Positions 51,955-59,880 of a DNA stretch of 64,000 nt are shown here, in pieces. This DNA comes from UA16 sp042095135 (lineage in GTDB: Bacteria; Bacteroidota; Bacteroidia; Flavobacteriales_D; Sanyastnellaceae): the NCBI GenBank assembly GCA_042095135.1, contig JBELBV010000001.1:1-64000 (forward strand). Direction: 5' to 3'. Positions within the stretch are counted from its first letter, which is position 1. Each line of letters opens with the position of its first letter. Under the pieces are notes generated by a model, which saw only the letters and a program-made list of their open reading frames with translations, ran no database searches and was not told the origin of the DNA. The translations under genes and the position numbers were made by a program.

Positions 51955-52568
51955 CCGGCGTACTTCCCCTTTGCCCGTTTCCACCGTTGCATTGGTGGGC
52001 ACTCGCGCAGCAAGGGGCTCCCATCGATGCCGGTGCAACCTTTCAGAAGCAATCCCTTCAGAATCGATTGATCATTGCCGGTCCTCAAGGCCGACAAGTG
52101 GTTACGTTTCCCGTCAGCAGTCTAGAGGCGGGGTCTCCATTGTTGCTCTCTGATCACCAATCCCCCATGCTGGCATGGCGTTCTCTGAAAACCGCCTACG
52201 GTGGCAGCCCGTTCTTCGAATTTTTCGAAGACGAACTTCACGCGTTGTGGATGGAATATTTACCAAAAAAAGGCGAGCACACGAAATCACTTCAAGCGTG
52301 GAGCACTGCCAGCATTAAGTGGGTAGGCGCAACATGCGGATGGACCGTGTCACCATCCCTTGATTCGGCCCCTCCAATGGGTACCATAACTCATGACCTC
52401 CGGTTCAAAAAGGCGCTTGGAGGCGACGGTTGGTCCTTCCAACGCTATACACAGGTATTCGAGCAACAACACGGATTCATCCCCGGATGTACGGTGCTCG
52501 ACGCCTTGTTTGTGCTAGGGCCTCAGGAATTAGCCCATCGACTGGAAGACTTGGCCCACCCTCATTGA
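51951..52568 (+). CDS. WbqC-family protein
   Basis: I start it at GTG 51951, overlapping the lepB stop by 4 bp; the frame remains open upstream but only through lepB. 205 residues. Features of WbqC (Pfam WbqC-like): LPLCPFPPLHWWALAQQGAPIDAGATFQKQS at the start (substrate-site Tyr/Phe-rich block), QNRLIIAGPQGRQVVTFPV, and YTQVFEQQHGFIPGCTVLDALFVLGP near the end. Members act in polysaccharide biosynthesis loci or as stand-alone genes; the reaction is unclear. Confidence 0.82.
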   Translation: MTGVLPLCPFPPLHWWALAQQGAPIDAGATFQKQSLQNRLIIAGPQGRQVVTFPVSSLEAGSPLLLSDHQSPMLAWRSLKTAYGGSPFFEFFEDELHALWMEYLPKKGEHTKSLQAWSTASIKWVGATCGWTVSPSLDSAPPMGTITHDLRFKKALGGDGWSFQRYTQVFEQQHGFIPGCTVLDALFVLGPQELAHRLEDLAHPH

Positions 52569-52576
52569 ACTTGATG

Positions 52577-52584
52577 TAATTTCG
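52577..52584 (+). promoter_or_regulatory. -7 box close to the gcvT start
   Basis: TAATTTCG, a TAnnTTTG-like box, ends 7 nt before the ATG at 52592, so the transcript would start at or just before the start codon. No clear -33 partner is seen. Confidence 0.35.
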
Positions 52585-52591
52585 CGGCCTC

Positions 52592-53683
52592 ATGGAACAA
52601 ACGAATTCCCCACTCATCCCGACTGCCTTGCACAAGGAACACCTCGCAGCTGGAGCCAAATTGGTTCCGTATGCAGGCTTCGAAATGCCTGTTTCCTATG
52701 CCGGCCTCGTCATTGAACATCACGCTGTGCGACAAGCCTGCGGGATGTTCGATGTTTCACACATGGGTGAGTTTCGGGTCAAAGGTGACCAAGCATTGGA
52801 CCTGATTCAACACATTACCAGCAACGACGCCAGCAAACTCACACCGGGCAAAGTCCAATACAGTTGCATGCCCAATGGGAAAGGAGGCATTGTGGATGAC
52901 TTGTTGGTTTACTGCATTGCAGAGAACGAGTACATGCTAGTCGTCAATGCGTCCAACCGGCTGAAGGACTTTGAATGGATTCAAAACCACAATTCCTTTG
53001 ACGCAGAGGTCACAGACGAATCCGATGCTTGGTCTTTGATCGCCTTGCAAGGGCCAGATGCAGCTGCGGTACTTGCCCCATTGAGCTCGGGACCTGACGT
53101 TGCGGCCATGGGGTACTATACCTTCGATTTCGGTACCGTTTGCGGTCGACCGTGCCTCATCAGTGCCACCGGATACACCGGGGCCGGAGGATTCGAACTG
53201 TACCTCAAAAACGACGACGCCGCGCCCGTATGGCAGGCACTGATGGAAGCCAACGTGCAGCCCTGCGGATTGGGGGCTCGGGATACCCTTCGTTTGGAAG
53301 CCGGGTTCTGTCTGTACGGCAATGACATCGACGAGTCCACCTCTCCCATTGCAGCCGGGCTGGGTTGGATTACAAAGTTCACGAAACCGTTCATTGACAG
53401 CGACCAGCTCCAAGCGGAAAAGGAATCCGGATCGCCCGAATTGCTTCGGGGATTGGTCATCACCGAGCGCGGCATCCCCCGCACAGGCTATGCCATCGAA
53501 AACGCCGCCGGTGAGACCATTGGTCGGGTAACTTCCGGAACTAGCTCCCCCACGCTGGGATACAGCATTGCGATGGGGTACATTTCGAAAGCGGAGGCAC
53601 AGCTGGGCAACAACGTTTATGTGCGCATTCGCAAGAATGCCATTCCAGCGGAAGTGGTGCGCCCCGGATTCCTGAAGAAATAG
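52592..53683 (+). CDS. gcvT: Aminomethyltransferase (glycine cleavage T-protein)
   Basis: A 363-residue protein of normal length. LVPYAGFEMPVSYAGLVIEHHAVRQACGMFDVSHMGEFRVKG is conserved in sections; MPNGKGGIVDDLLVY contains the catalytic Asp. ARDTLRLEAGFCLYGNDID and the C-terminal barrel GRVTSGTSSPTLGYSIAMGY complete the family pattern. It moves the methylene group of lipoyl-bound aminomethyl to tetrahydrofolate. Other glycine-cleavage genes are not in this window. Confidence 0.95.
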   Translation: MEQTNSPLIPTALHKEHLAAGAKLVPYAGFEMPVSYAGLVIEHHAVRQACGMFDVSHMGEFRVKGDQALDLIQHITSNDASKLTPGKVQYSCMPNGKGGIVDDLLVYCIAENEYMLVVNASNRLKDFEWIQNHNSFDAEVTDESDAWSLIALQGPDAAAVLAPLSSGPDVAAMGYYTFDFGTVCGRPCLISATGYTGAGGFELYLKNDDAAPVWQALMEANVQPCGLGARDTLRLEAGFCLYGNDIDESTSPIAAGLGWITKFTKPFIDSDQLQAEKESGSPELLRGLVITERGIPRTGYAIENAAGETIGRVTSGTSSPTLGYSIAMGYISKAEAQLGNNVYVRIRKNAIPAEVVRPGFLKK

Positions 53684-53735
53684 ACATTTCGTCGAAATTC
53701 GTATCTTACGTTTTCACTCATTTGAACCGAGGCTT

Positions 53736-54509
53736 TTGAATTACGTTGAAGTTTGCTTTTCCCCTGCGGATTATCCGTTGTACCGTGAGAATTTTGAATT
53801 GGTTGTAGTCATCGATGTGCTGCGCGCAACATCTGCCATCTGCACGGCCTTGGAAAACGGTGTGGAACGCATCAAACCGGTCGCATCTGTGACCGCAGCT
53901 GAGGAATGGAAGGCGAAAGGCCACATCGGAGCAGCAGAGCGAAACGGCGAAATCGTTCCCGGATTTGACTTGGGAAACAGCCCCATTGCCTACATCGAAC
54001 GGAAGGAGGAACTTGCAGGTAAATCCGTAGTCTTGACCACCACCAACGGCACCAAAGCCATTGACATCGCCAGCGAAAAAGACACGGTAGTCATTGGTGC
54101 GCTCAACAACCTCAATGCGCTCAGCGAGTGGTTGCTGGAACAAAATCAGAATGTACTGGTGCTCGCTTCAGGCTGGAAGGATAAATTCAACCTCGAAGAC
54201 ACCATTTGTGCTGGCGCTATCGCAGATCAGCTCATCGAAAGCGGTCGGTTTAAAGCCGATGAAGACAGCACCATTGCGGCGAAATTCATCTACCGCTCGG
54301 CTCGCGACAACATGTTCGCGTTCTTGCGTGCATCCTCGCACCGAAGGCGGTTGCGCAGACTCAATTTGAACGAGGACGTGAAGTATTGCTTGACACCTAA
54401 CAACCTTTCGACCATTCCGATTTTGCGCGATGGATATTTAGTCCGATTGGATGAAAACAATGGAGGTTCGCCAGTGCAAGAATCGACAGCCGCGGCTAAC
54501 GCTGAGTAG
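53736..54509 (+). CDS. 2-phosphosulfolactate phosphatase (ComB family)
   Basis: A 257-residue protein read from TTG 53736; no ATG or GTG fits, and the family's beginning (NYVEVCFSPADYPLY then VVVIDVLRATSAICTALENG) starts right here. Further blocks: VVLTTTNGTKAI, GALNNLNAL and GWKDKFNLEDTICAGAI. ComB removes phosphate in coenzyme M synthesis in archaea; bacterial members hydrolyse sulfonate or other phosphates. A TATCTTAC box lies at 53702-53709, preceded by the palindrome ATTTCGTCGAAAT. The 3' end overlaps the next frame by 59 bp. Confidence 0.8.
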   Translation: MNYVEVCFSPADYPLYRENFELVVVIDVLRATSAICTALENGVERIKPVASVTAAEEWKAKGHIGAAERNGEIVPGFDLGNSPIAYIERKEELAGKSVVLTTTNGTKAIDIASEKDTVVIGALNNLNALSEWLLEQNQNVLVLASGWKDKFNLEDTICAGAIADQLIESGRFKADEDSTIAAKFIYRSARDNMFAFLRASSHRRRLRRLNLNEDVKYCLTPNNLSTIPILRDGYLVRLDENNGGSPVQESTAAANAE

Positions 54510-55446
54510 AAGCATACGCTTCACCTTGCTCGGCACCGCATTGCTTTGGGCAACATCGGGTTCAGCTTGGGGATTTGCCGCGCACCGTAAGATTGTCGAC
54601 GCTGCCATTCACCACCTTCCCCCGCCCCTTCACAGCTTCTTCAAAACACACGGTCAGTGGTTACACGACCACGTGAACGACGCCGACCTTCGCAAGCACA
54701 CCGTGATCGATGAAGGGATTCGGCACTACATCGATCTCGATCGGTACAGTCCATCGCCGGACACCCTGCATTCTTGGTTTCCCATGCCCTTTGACAAAGC
54801 CATAAACAAGTGGTCAAAGGATAGCCTGGACGCCCATGGCATCGGGCCATGGCATGCCTTGAAGACTTACCGAAGGTTGGTCCTCGCCTTTGATGAGAAG
54901 GACGAAGATGCCATCCTCCGTCTTGCCGTGGATTTGGCTCATTACATCAGTGATCTTCACGTGCCATTGCACACATCCGCGAATTACGATGGCAAGCAAA
55001 CGGACCAAACCGGCATCCACGCATTGTGGGAAACGCAATTGCCGGAGGCCTTCATGGCCGATTATGATCTGTTCCCAAACGGCTCACGTATTCATTGGAT
55101 TGAAGAGCCCGACGCCATCATTTGGCAATCGGTGCTGGAGAGTCACGCCTGCTTGGACTCGGTGTTTTCATTCGAACTGGCCACACGTCAATCCTTTGCC
55201 GGTGAGCGCATTGATGCTTACGTGGAGCGCGGCCGGACTCGCCAATTGATGCGAAGTCCTACGTTTGCAGAGGCCTACCACGCTGCGCTCGATGGTCAAG
55301 TTGAGCGGCGTATGGTGGCTGCTTGCTCCCGGTTGAGCGCCTTGTGGTACAGCGCCTGGGTCGAAGCCGGGTCGCCCGTGCTTACCGTGGAAGCCCCTAC
55401 TACGCGCACCGGATGGAAAAAGGTGCTAGATTGGTTTTTCAAATGA
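54451..55446 (+). CDS. Secreted S1/P1-nuclease or zinc-phospholipase-C-like protein
   Basis: A 331-residue protein. A signal peptide (hydrophobic core FTLLGTALLWATSGSAWG, about 24-41) follows a basic n-region. The mature start WGFAAHRKIVDAA supplies the N-terminal Trp and His; DLAHYISDLHVPLHT and IHALWET supply His/Asp ligands as in trinuclear-zinc S1/P1 nucleases and phospholipase C. All-helical character fits. Substrate unknown. The start at 54451 (or ATG 54460) overlaps the ComB gene by 50-59 bp; it overlaps the next gene by 4 bp. Confidence 0.72.
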   Translation: MKTMEVRQCKNRQPRLTLSRSIRFTLLGTALLWATSGSAWGFAAHRKIVDAAIHHLPPPLHSFFKTHGQWLHDHVNDADLRKHTVIDEGIRHYIDLDRYSPSPDTLHSWFPMPFDKAINKWSKDSLDAHGIGPWHALKTYRRLVLAFDEKDEDAILRLAVDLAHYISDLHVPLHTSANYDGKQTDQTGIHALWETQLPEAFMADYDLFPNGSRIHWIEEPDAIIWQSVLESHACLDSVFSFELATRQSFAGERIDAYVERGRTRQLMRSPTFAEAYHAALDGQVERRMVAACSRLSALWYSAWVEAGSPVLTVEAPTTRTGWKKVLDWFFK

Positions 55447-56546
55447 ACGTGCTCATCCTCGATCCCTACCATGCTGGATCCCACGCACATTGGGCGAGGG
55501 GCATGCAGCATCACCTCTCCATCATCCAAGGGGTCGCAGTTGAGTTGTGGACCATGCCAGGCAGGCATTGGAAATGGCGGATGCACGGAGCAGGCGGCGA
55601 ATTTGCCCATCGGGCGGCAGCAGCCACTTCCCGACCTAATCTGATTCTAACTACAGACATGTTGGATGTTGCCAGCTTAAAAGGCCTGCTGCCTGCAAAT
55701 TGGAAGAGCACTCCTGTGGTGCAGTATTTCCATGAAAACCAATTGACCTTTCCGTGGAGCGAGCGAGATGCCGAAAAAGCGCGGGGTATCAATCACACCT
55801 ATGAGTTCATGAACATCCAATCCGCCACCGCTGCAGATTGGGTGTGGTTCAACTCATCGTATCACCGGGACGTATTCATCGAAGCCGCCGATCGGTTCAT
55901 GAAACGCATGCCGGATCTAAGGGATGCGTACTCGATGAAGTCCCTGGCCGGAAAATCGAGCGTTTTACCCGTTGGAATTAAAGCGCCAACCGCTGTTGAC
56001 CTCGAGCGCCCTATTGGTGATCCACCGACCATTTTGTGGAACCACCGATGGGAATACGACAAAGGCCCCAACCACTTTTTGGATCATCTCAATGCTTTGG
56101 AAGGAGCCGGATATGACTTCAGGCTCATCCTATGCGGATTACAATACGAAGAGGCACATCCTGTGCTTAAGTTGATACGTCAACAACACCAACACCGAAT
56201 CGTTCACGACGGTTATGCATCAACAAGGGAGGCGTACTGCGCTCTGCTCGAAGCCAGTGACTTCATCATTCACCAACCTGTACAAGAATATTTTGGCGTG
56301 AGCGTTGCCGAAGCCATGTCTTTTGGTGTCATGCCCATTCTGAAATCTGACCAAGCCTACCTCAGTTGGGTTCCAGAGGACTTTCTTTTTGAGGGTCCTG
56401 AAGAAATGATCACCAAGTGGAAGCATTGGCTGCAGCATATCGATCAGGGCAGAACACGAGCGAATGCTACTGCATCGCAATTCTATTGGCCGCGCGTTGC
56501 ACAGGCAGCGTACAACGAGCTAAAACTACGTTTCCAATTAAACTGA
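55443..56546 (+). CDS. GT4 glycosyltransferase of the tRNA-queuosine mannosyltransferase (QTMAN/DUF3524) family
   Basis: The ATG at 55443 gives MNVLILDPYHAGSHAHWARG, the exact style of the DUF3524 N-terminus (LxxPxxxGSHxxW). 367 residues. VVQYFHENQLTFPWSERD and WVWFNSSYHRDVF are the family's hallmark blocks; the C-terminal Rossmann fold has ILWNHRWEYDKGPNHFL and VAEAMSFGVMPILKSDQAYLSW. The animal member mannosylates queuosine in tRNA-Asp. Bacterial relatives likely glycosylate a related nucleoside, but the acceptor is not readable. It overlaps the upstream gene by 4 bp and the convergent thioesterase by 9 bp. Confidence 0.78.
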   Translation: MNVLILDPYHAGSHAHWARGMQHHLSIIQGVAVELWTMPGRHWKWRMHGAGGEFAHRAAAATSRPNLILTTDMLDVASLKGLLPANWKSTPVVQYFHENQLTFPWSERDAEKARGINHTYEFMNIQSATAADWVWFNSSYHRDVFIEAADRFMKRMPDLRDAYSMKSLAGKSSVLPVGIKAPTAVDLERPIGDPPTILWNHRWEYDKGPNHFLDHLNALEGAGYDFRLILCGLQYEEAHPVLKLIRQQHQHRIVHDGYASTREAYCALLEASDFIIHQPVQEYFGVSVAEAMSFGVMPILKSDQAYLSWVPEDFLFEGPEEMITKWKHWLQHIDQGRTRANATASQFYWPRVAQAAYNELKLRFQLN

Positions 56547-56939
56547 GGCCTCCTCCAAGGCACGCAACAATCGCTCAGGCATCTTTCGTGGACGATGTCC
56601 ATTCGCATCAATGCAGGCCAATTCAATTTCGGCCGTTGCAATCAATCGATCCGACACATGGACCTCACTGTGGAATACGAGACGAATTTCACTGAGTACC
56701 TCGACACGGGTATCAAAGGAGAGCAATTCATCATAGCGTGCGCCTTGCCTGTACTTTATCTGCAACTTACTGACAGGCAGCAAATAACCTGATTTTTCCA
56801 ATGCATCGTATGAAAACCCCATCGATCTAAGGCACTCAATTCGCACCACTTCGAGGTACTCAACATATGCTGCGTGATGCAACCGTTGCATCTGGTCAGT
56901 GTCGGAATACCGCACACGTAAATCGTACTTATGAACCAT
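56538..56939 (-). CDS. YbgC/FadM-type hotdog acyl-CoA thioesterase
   Basis: A 133-residue single hotdog domain. VRYSDTDQMQRLHHAAYVEYLEVVRIECLR carries the catalytic Asp in the DTDxMxxxxH pattern, with LQIKYRQGARYDELLSFDTRV in the sheet. It hydrolyses acyl-CoA thioesters; 4-hydroxybenzoyl-CoA-like or short-chain substrates are typical. The upstream 329-bp region belongs to dnaA. Confidence 0.88.
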   Translation of the reverse strand: MVHKYDLRVRYSDTDQMQRLHHAAYVEYLEVVRIECLRSMGFSYDALEKSGYLLPVSKLQIKYRQGARYDELLSFDTRVEVLSEIRLVFHSEVHVSDRLIATAEIELACIDANGHRPRKMPERLLRALEEASV

Positions 56940-57268
56940 ATTTCTTGGATAAACCCGAAATAATACCGAGCGAACGAAAATACCACTTTAACGGGACTTC
57001 ACAAAATTCGATTACAAATCAAGAGACTCATAATCAATACCTTATGCGATATATATTTTACTAACTCGATATTATCATCGACTAATTTGACTCATCTTTT
57101 AGAGTCAACTAGCCTGGGAATGAAAAAACCGAAAAGTCAACCCCAAATCAATTTTTTTTTCCGCGAGTTTATCAGAATCTTGCATGCGGATAGAGACACC
57201 GGTTTTTTTGACCAAAGTCTTCCTTCCACTCACTCTTTTTGCAACCTGACCAACTAGCCCATTTCACC
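56940..57268. other. AT-rich region upstream of dnaA, possible regulatory or origin segment
   Basis: No gene is visible in these 329 bp. The stretch is clearly richer in A and T than the surrounding coding sequence, with homopolymer runs (T10 near 57152-57161). GACTCAT occurs twice (near 57025 and 57089), and a perfect inverted repeat TTGACTC-N8-GAGTCAA is at 57087-57108. I found no exact DnaA box of the TTATCCACA type; TTATCAGAA near 57170 is a weak match. It could hold the dnaA promoter and part of an origin. Confidence 0.45.
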
Positions 57269-58711
57269 ATGAGCCAAGACCACCTGTCCATTTGGAACAA
57301 CTGCCTCGACGTAATCAAAGACAACATCAGCAGTCAAGCGTACAAGACGTGGTTTGCTCCGATCAAAGCGCTCAAACTTGAGAACAAAGTACTGACGATT
57401 CAGGTGCCGTCACAGTTCTTTTATGAGTGGCTAGAGGAGCATTACATCCAACTCTTGAGCAAGACCATTCACAAAGAACTCGGTCCAGATGCACGTCTTG
57501 AATACAGCATCATCATGGAGAACGCCGGGGCAACAGGCAACAGCCAAGCGAGCCCGTATGCGGTGAAGATGCCCATGGCCAATCGGCAAGCGACACAGAA
57601 TCCAGCAGTCCCCCTGTCCGCCGGTATTCACGACACCCCTATTAAGAATCCTTTTGTCATTCCGGGTCTGCGCAAATTGAACATCGATTCCAACCTGAAT
57701 CCCAATTACAACTTCGGGCAATTCATCGAAGGAGAATGCAATCGACTTGCTCGATCCGCAGGCTTCGCGGTGGCCAACAAGCCGGGCGGTACATCTTTCA
57801 ACCCTTTGTTGATCTACGGGTCCACTGGCTTAGGCAAAACGCACCTTGCTCACTCCATCGGATTGGAGATCAAAGAACGTAACCCCGAATTGACGGTGTT
57901 GTATGTGAGCTCCGAAAAGTTCACCCACCAATTCATTGACGCTGTCCGAAACAATTCTGTCAACGACTTCAGCCACTTCTATCAGATGGTGGACGTCTTG
58001 CTCATTGATGACGTTCAATTCTTCAGCGGAAAGGAGAAGACCCAAGACGTCTTCTTCCACATCTTCAACCACTTGCACCAAACAGGTAAACAAATCGTTT
58101 TGACAAGCGATAAGCCACCCGTAGAAATGCAAGGCATGGAACAGCGCCTCCTCTCGCGCTTCAAGTGGGGATTGAGTGCCGACTTGCAGGTTCCTTCGTT
58201 GGAAACCCGCATGGCCATCTTGGAGAAAATGATGTATGCAGACGGCATTGAACTGCCAAGGGAAGTGGTTGAGTACTTGGCCTACAGCATCACCTCAAAC
58301 GTGCGCGAATTGGAAGGGGCACTCATCTCCCTCATCGCGCAGAGCAGCCTCAATAAGAAATCCATCACCTTGGACCTCGCTAAGCAGATGATTGATAAGT
58401 TCGTCAAGAACACAGCGCGTGAGGTCAGCATCGACTACATCCAAAAAGTTGTCTGCGACTACTTCGATTTGCCCCTTGAGTTGCTCAAGAGCAAGACTCG
58501 CAAGCGCGAGATTGTTCAGGCGCGTCAAATCGCCATGTACTTCTCGAAGAAGATGACGAAGAGCTCGTTGGCCAACATTGGACTGCACTGCGGTGGTAAA
58601 GACCACGCCACTGTACTCCACGCATGCCGAACGGTGAACAACTTGCAGGAAACGGACAAACACTTCCGCAAGTACCTCGAAGACCTCGAGAAGAAGCTTG
58701 CCATCCACTAA
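57269..58711 (+). CDS. dnaA: Chromosomal replication initiator DnaA
   Basis: The ATG at 57269 gives MSQDHLSIWNNCLDVIKDN; a TTG at 57239 is in frame but weaker. 480 residues. Domain I (about 1-85), linker domain II (about 86-130), AAA+ domain with IYGSTGLGKTHLAHSIG (Walker A), VLLIDDVQFFSGKEKTQ (Walker B) and the arginine finger region SRFKWGLSADLQ, then domain IV with the DNA-binding signature GLHCGGKDHATVLHACRTV. It melts oriC. It begins a plus-strand pair with the small phosphatase gene 20 bp after. Confidence 0.97.
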   Translation: MSQDHLSIWNNCLDVIKDNISSQAYKTWFAPIKALKLENKVLTIQVPSQFFYEWLEEHYIQLLSKTIHKELGPDARLEYSIIMENAGATGNSQASPYAVKMPMANRQATQNPAVPLSAGIHDTPIKNPFVIPGLRKLNIDSNLNPNYNFGQFIEGECNRLARSAGFAVANKPGGTSFNPLLIYGSTGLGKTHLAHSIGLEIKERNPELTVLYVSSEKFTHQFIDAVRNNSVNDFSHFYQMVDVLLIDDVQFFSGKEKTQDVFFHIFNHLHQTGKQIVLTSDKPPVEMQGMEQRLLSRFKWGLSADLQVPSLETRMAILEKMMYADGIELPREVVEYLAYSITSNVRELEGALISLIAQSSLNKKSITLDLAKQMIDKFVKNTAREVSIDYIQKVVCDYFDLPLELLKSKTRKREIVQARQIAMYFSKKMTKSSLANIGLHCGGKDHATVLHACRTVNNLQETDKHFRKYLEDLEKKLAIH

Positions 58712-58731
58712 GAACACGTTGCACAGCGTCC

Positions 58732-59169
58732 ATGAAGCGCGTCCTCGTCGTTTGCCTCGGCAATATCTGCCGCTCTCCTATTGGTGAAGGTCTGCTGAAG
58801 CACCACGCTCAGCAGCTTGGATTGGATATCCATGTGGACTCCGCTGGAACTTCTGGCTGGCATCAAGGTAATCATGCAGATGCGCGCAGCATCGGCGTCA
58901 TGCACACACACGGACACGACATCACGGACCAACGATCCCGTGTACTCACCGCGGAGGACCTCTTCACTTTCGACCACATCTTGGTCATGGACTCACAAAA
59001 CTTGAACGACGTGAATCGTATGGGTGCAGGAACGGCGAACGTAGAACGGTTCGTTCACGGGCACGATGTTCCAGACCCCTATTACGGAGGTCACCAAGGC
59101 TTTGAGCAGGTATATACTATGATCGATGAAGCGGCTGAACGCTGGATCAAAGCGTGGTCCCAAGCTTAG
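58732..59169 (+). CDS. Low-molecular-weight protein-tyrosine phosphatase
   Basis: A 145-residue protein from ATG 58732. P-loop VVCLGNICRSPIGEG holds nucleophile Cys8 and Arg14; the general acid Asp is in VPDPYYGG. SAGTSGWHQGNHAD and DHILVMDSQNL complete the fold. It dephosphorylates protein tyrosine; in capsule or exopolysaccharide loci such enzymes act on tyrosine kinases, but none is adjacent. It lies 20 bp after dnaA and 6 bp before the methylase gene. Confidence 0.93.
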   Translation: MKRVLVVCLGNICRSPIGEGLLKHHAQQLGLDIHVDSAGTSGWHQGNHADARSIGVMHTHGHDITDQRSRVLTAEDLFTFDHILVMDSQNLNDVNRMGAGTANVERFVHGHDVPDPYYGGHQGFEQVYTMIDEAAERWIKAWSQA

Positions 59170-59175
59170 ACGCAC

Positions 59176-59880
59176 ATGCCAACGCTCCACCTCATACCCA
59201 ATACACTCGGTTCGCGAAACCCACTTGAACACCTGCCTGCAAGTGCCTTGCACGCCTTACAATCGTGCAACCGCATGATCGTTGAAAGCGATCGATTCGC
59301 TAGGCGGCTGCTCAAAGACGCCTTCCCCGACGAAAACCCGCAGCGGAAAATGAGCTTTCCGTTGAACGAACATTCAACTCCCGAGGACCTTGTCGACTTG
59401 CTTCAATGGTTCAAAAGGGATGAAGACATTGCCTTGATTTCCGACGCTGGCGCACCTGCTGTAGCCGATCCCGGAGCAGCCGCGGTGCGCATGGCCCATA
59501 ACGCTGGATGGCGTGTGCAACCGCACATCGGCCCGAGCAGCATTTTGCTCGCCCTCATGGCCTCTGGAATGAACGGCCAGCAGTTTGCCTTCAAAGGCTA
59601 CCTGCCTCGCGACCAGCAAAGGCGCGAACGCATCTGGAAGGAGATGAAAGAAGGGCTGTCTCGCAGAAAGGAAACACAGGTCTTCATGGAACCACCGTAC
59701 CGCAACAGTCAGGCCTTCAAGGAGTGCCTGAAAAACCTCCCTGGCGATCAACAGCTTTGTGTCGCGGTCGATATCACACTCGAAACCGAATGGATCGGTT
59801 CATTCGCCGTATCCGACTGGAAACACCGCATGGCACCAGAACTGGACAAGCGTCCATGCCTCTTTCTTATTGGACACTGA
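59176..59880 (+). CDS. Tetrapyrrole-methylase-fold SAM methyltransferase, RsmI-like
   Basis: A 234-residue protein. The N-terminal half holds NTLGSRNPLEHLPASALHAL and IVESDRFARRLL, the centre ALISDAGAPAVADPGAAAVRMAH (the DAGxPxxxDPG block of RsmI), then GPSSILLALMASGMNGQQFAFKGYLP and FMEPPYRN. RsmI 2'-O-methylates C1402 of 16S rRNA. This shorter form, without the C-terminal extension, is common in Bacteroidota and may have the same or a related target. The 3' end overlaps the convergent gene by 14 bp. Confidence 0.85.
   Translation: MPTLHLIPNTLGSRNPLEHLPASALHALQSCNRMIVESDRFARRLLKDAFPDENPQRKMSFPLNEHSTPEDLVDLLQWFKRDEDIALISDAGAPAVADPGAAAVRMAHNAGWRVQPHIGPSSILLALMASGMNGQQFAFKGYLPRDQQRRERIWKEMKEGLSRRKETQVFMEPPYRNSQAFKECLKNLPGDQQLCVAVDITLETEWIGSFAVSDWKHRMAPELDKRPCLFLIGH

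Noticed and set aside
54669..54678. CCACGTGAAC as a parS half-match near parAB
   Set aside because: Only the central CACGTG and one arm fit the parS consensus; it lies within coding sequence and is not repeated nearby.
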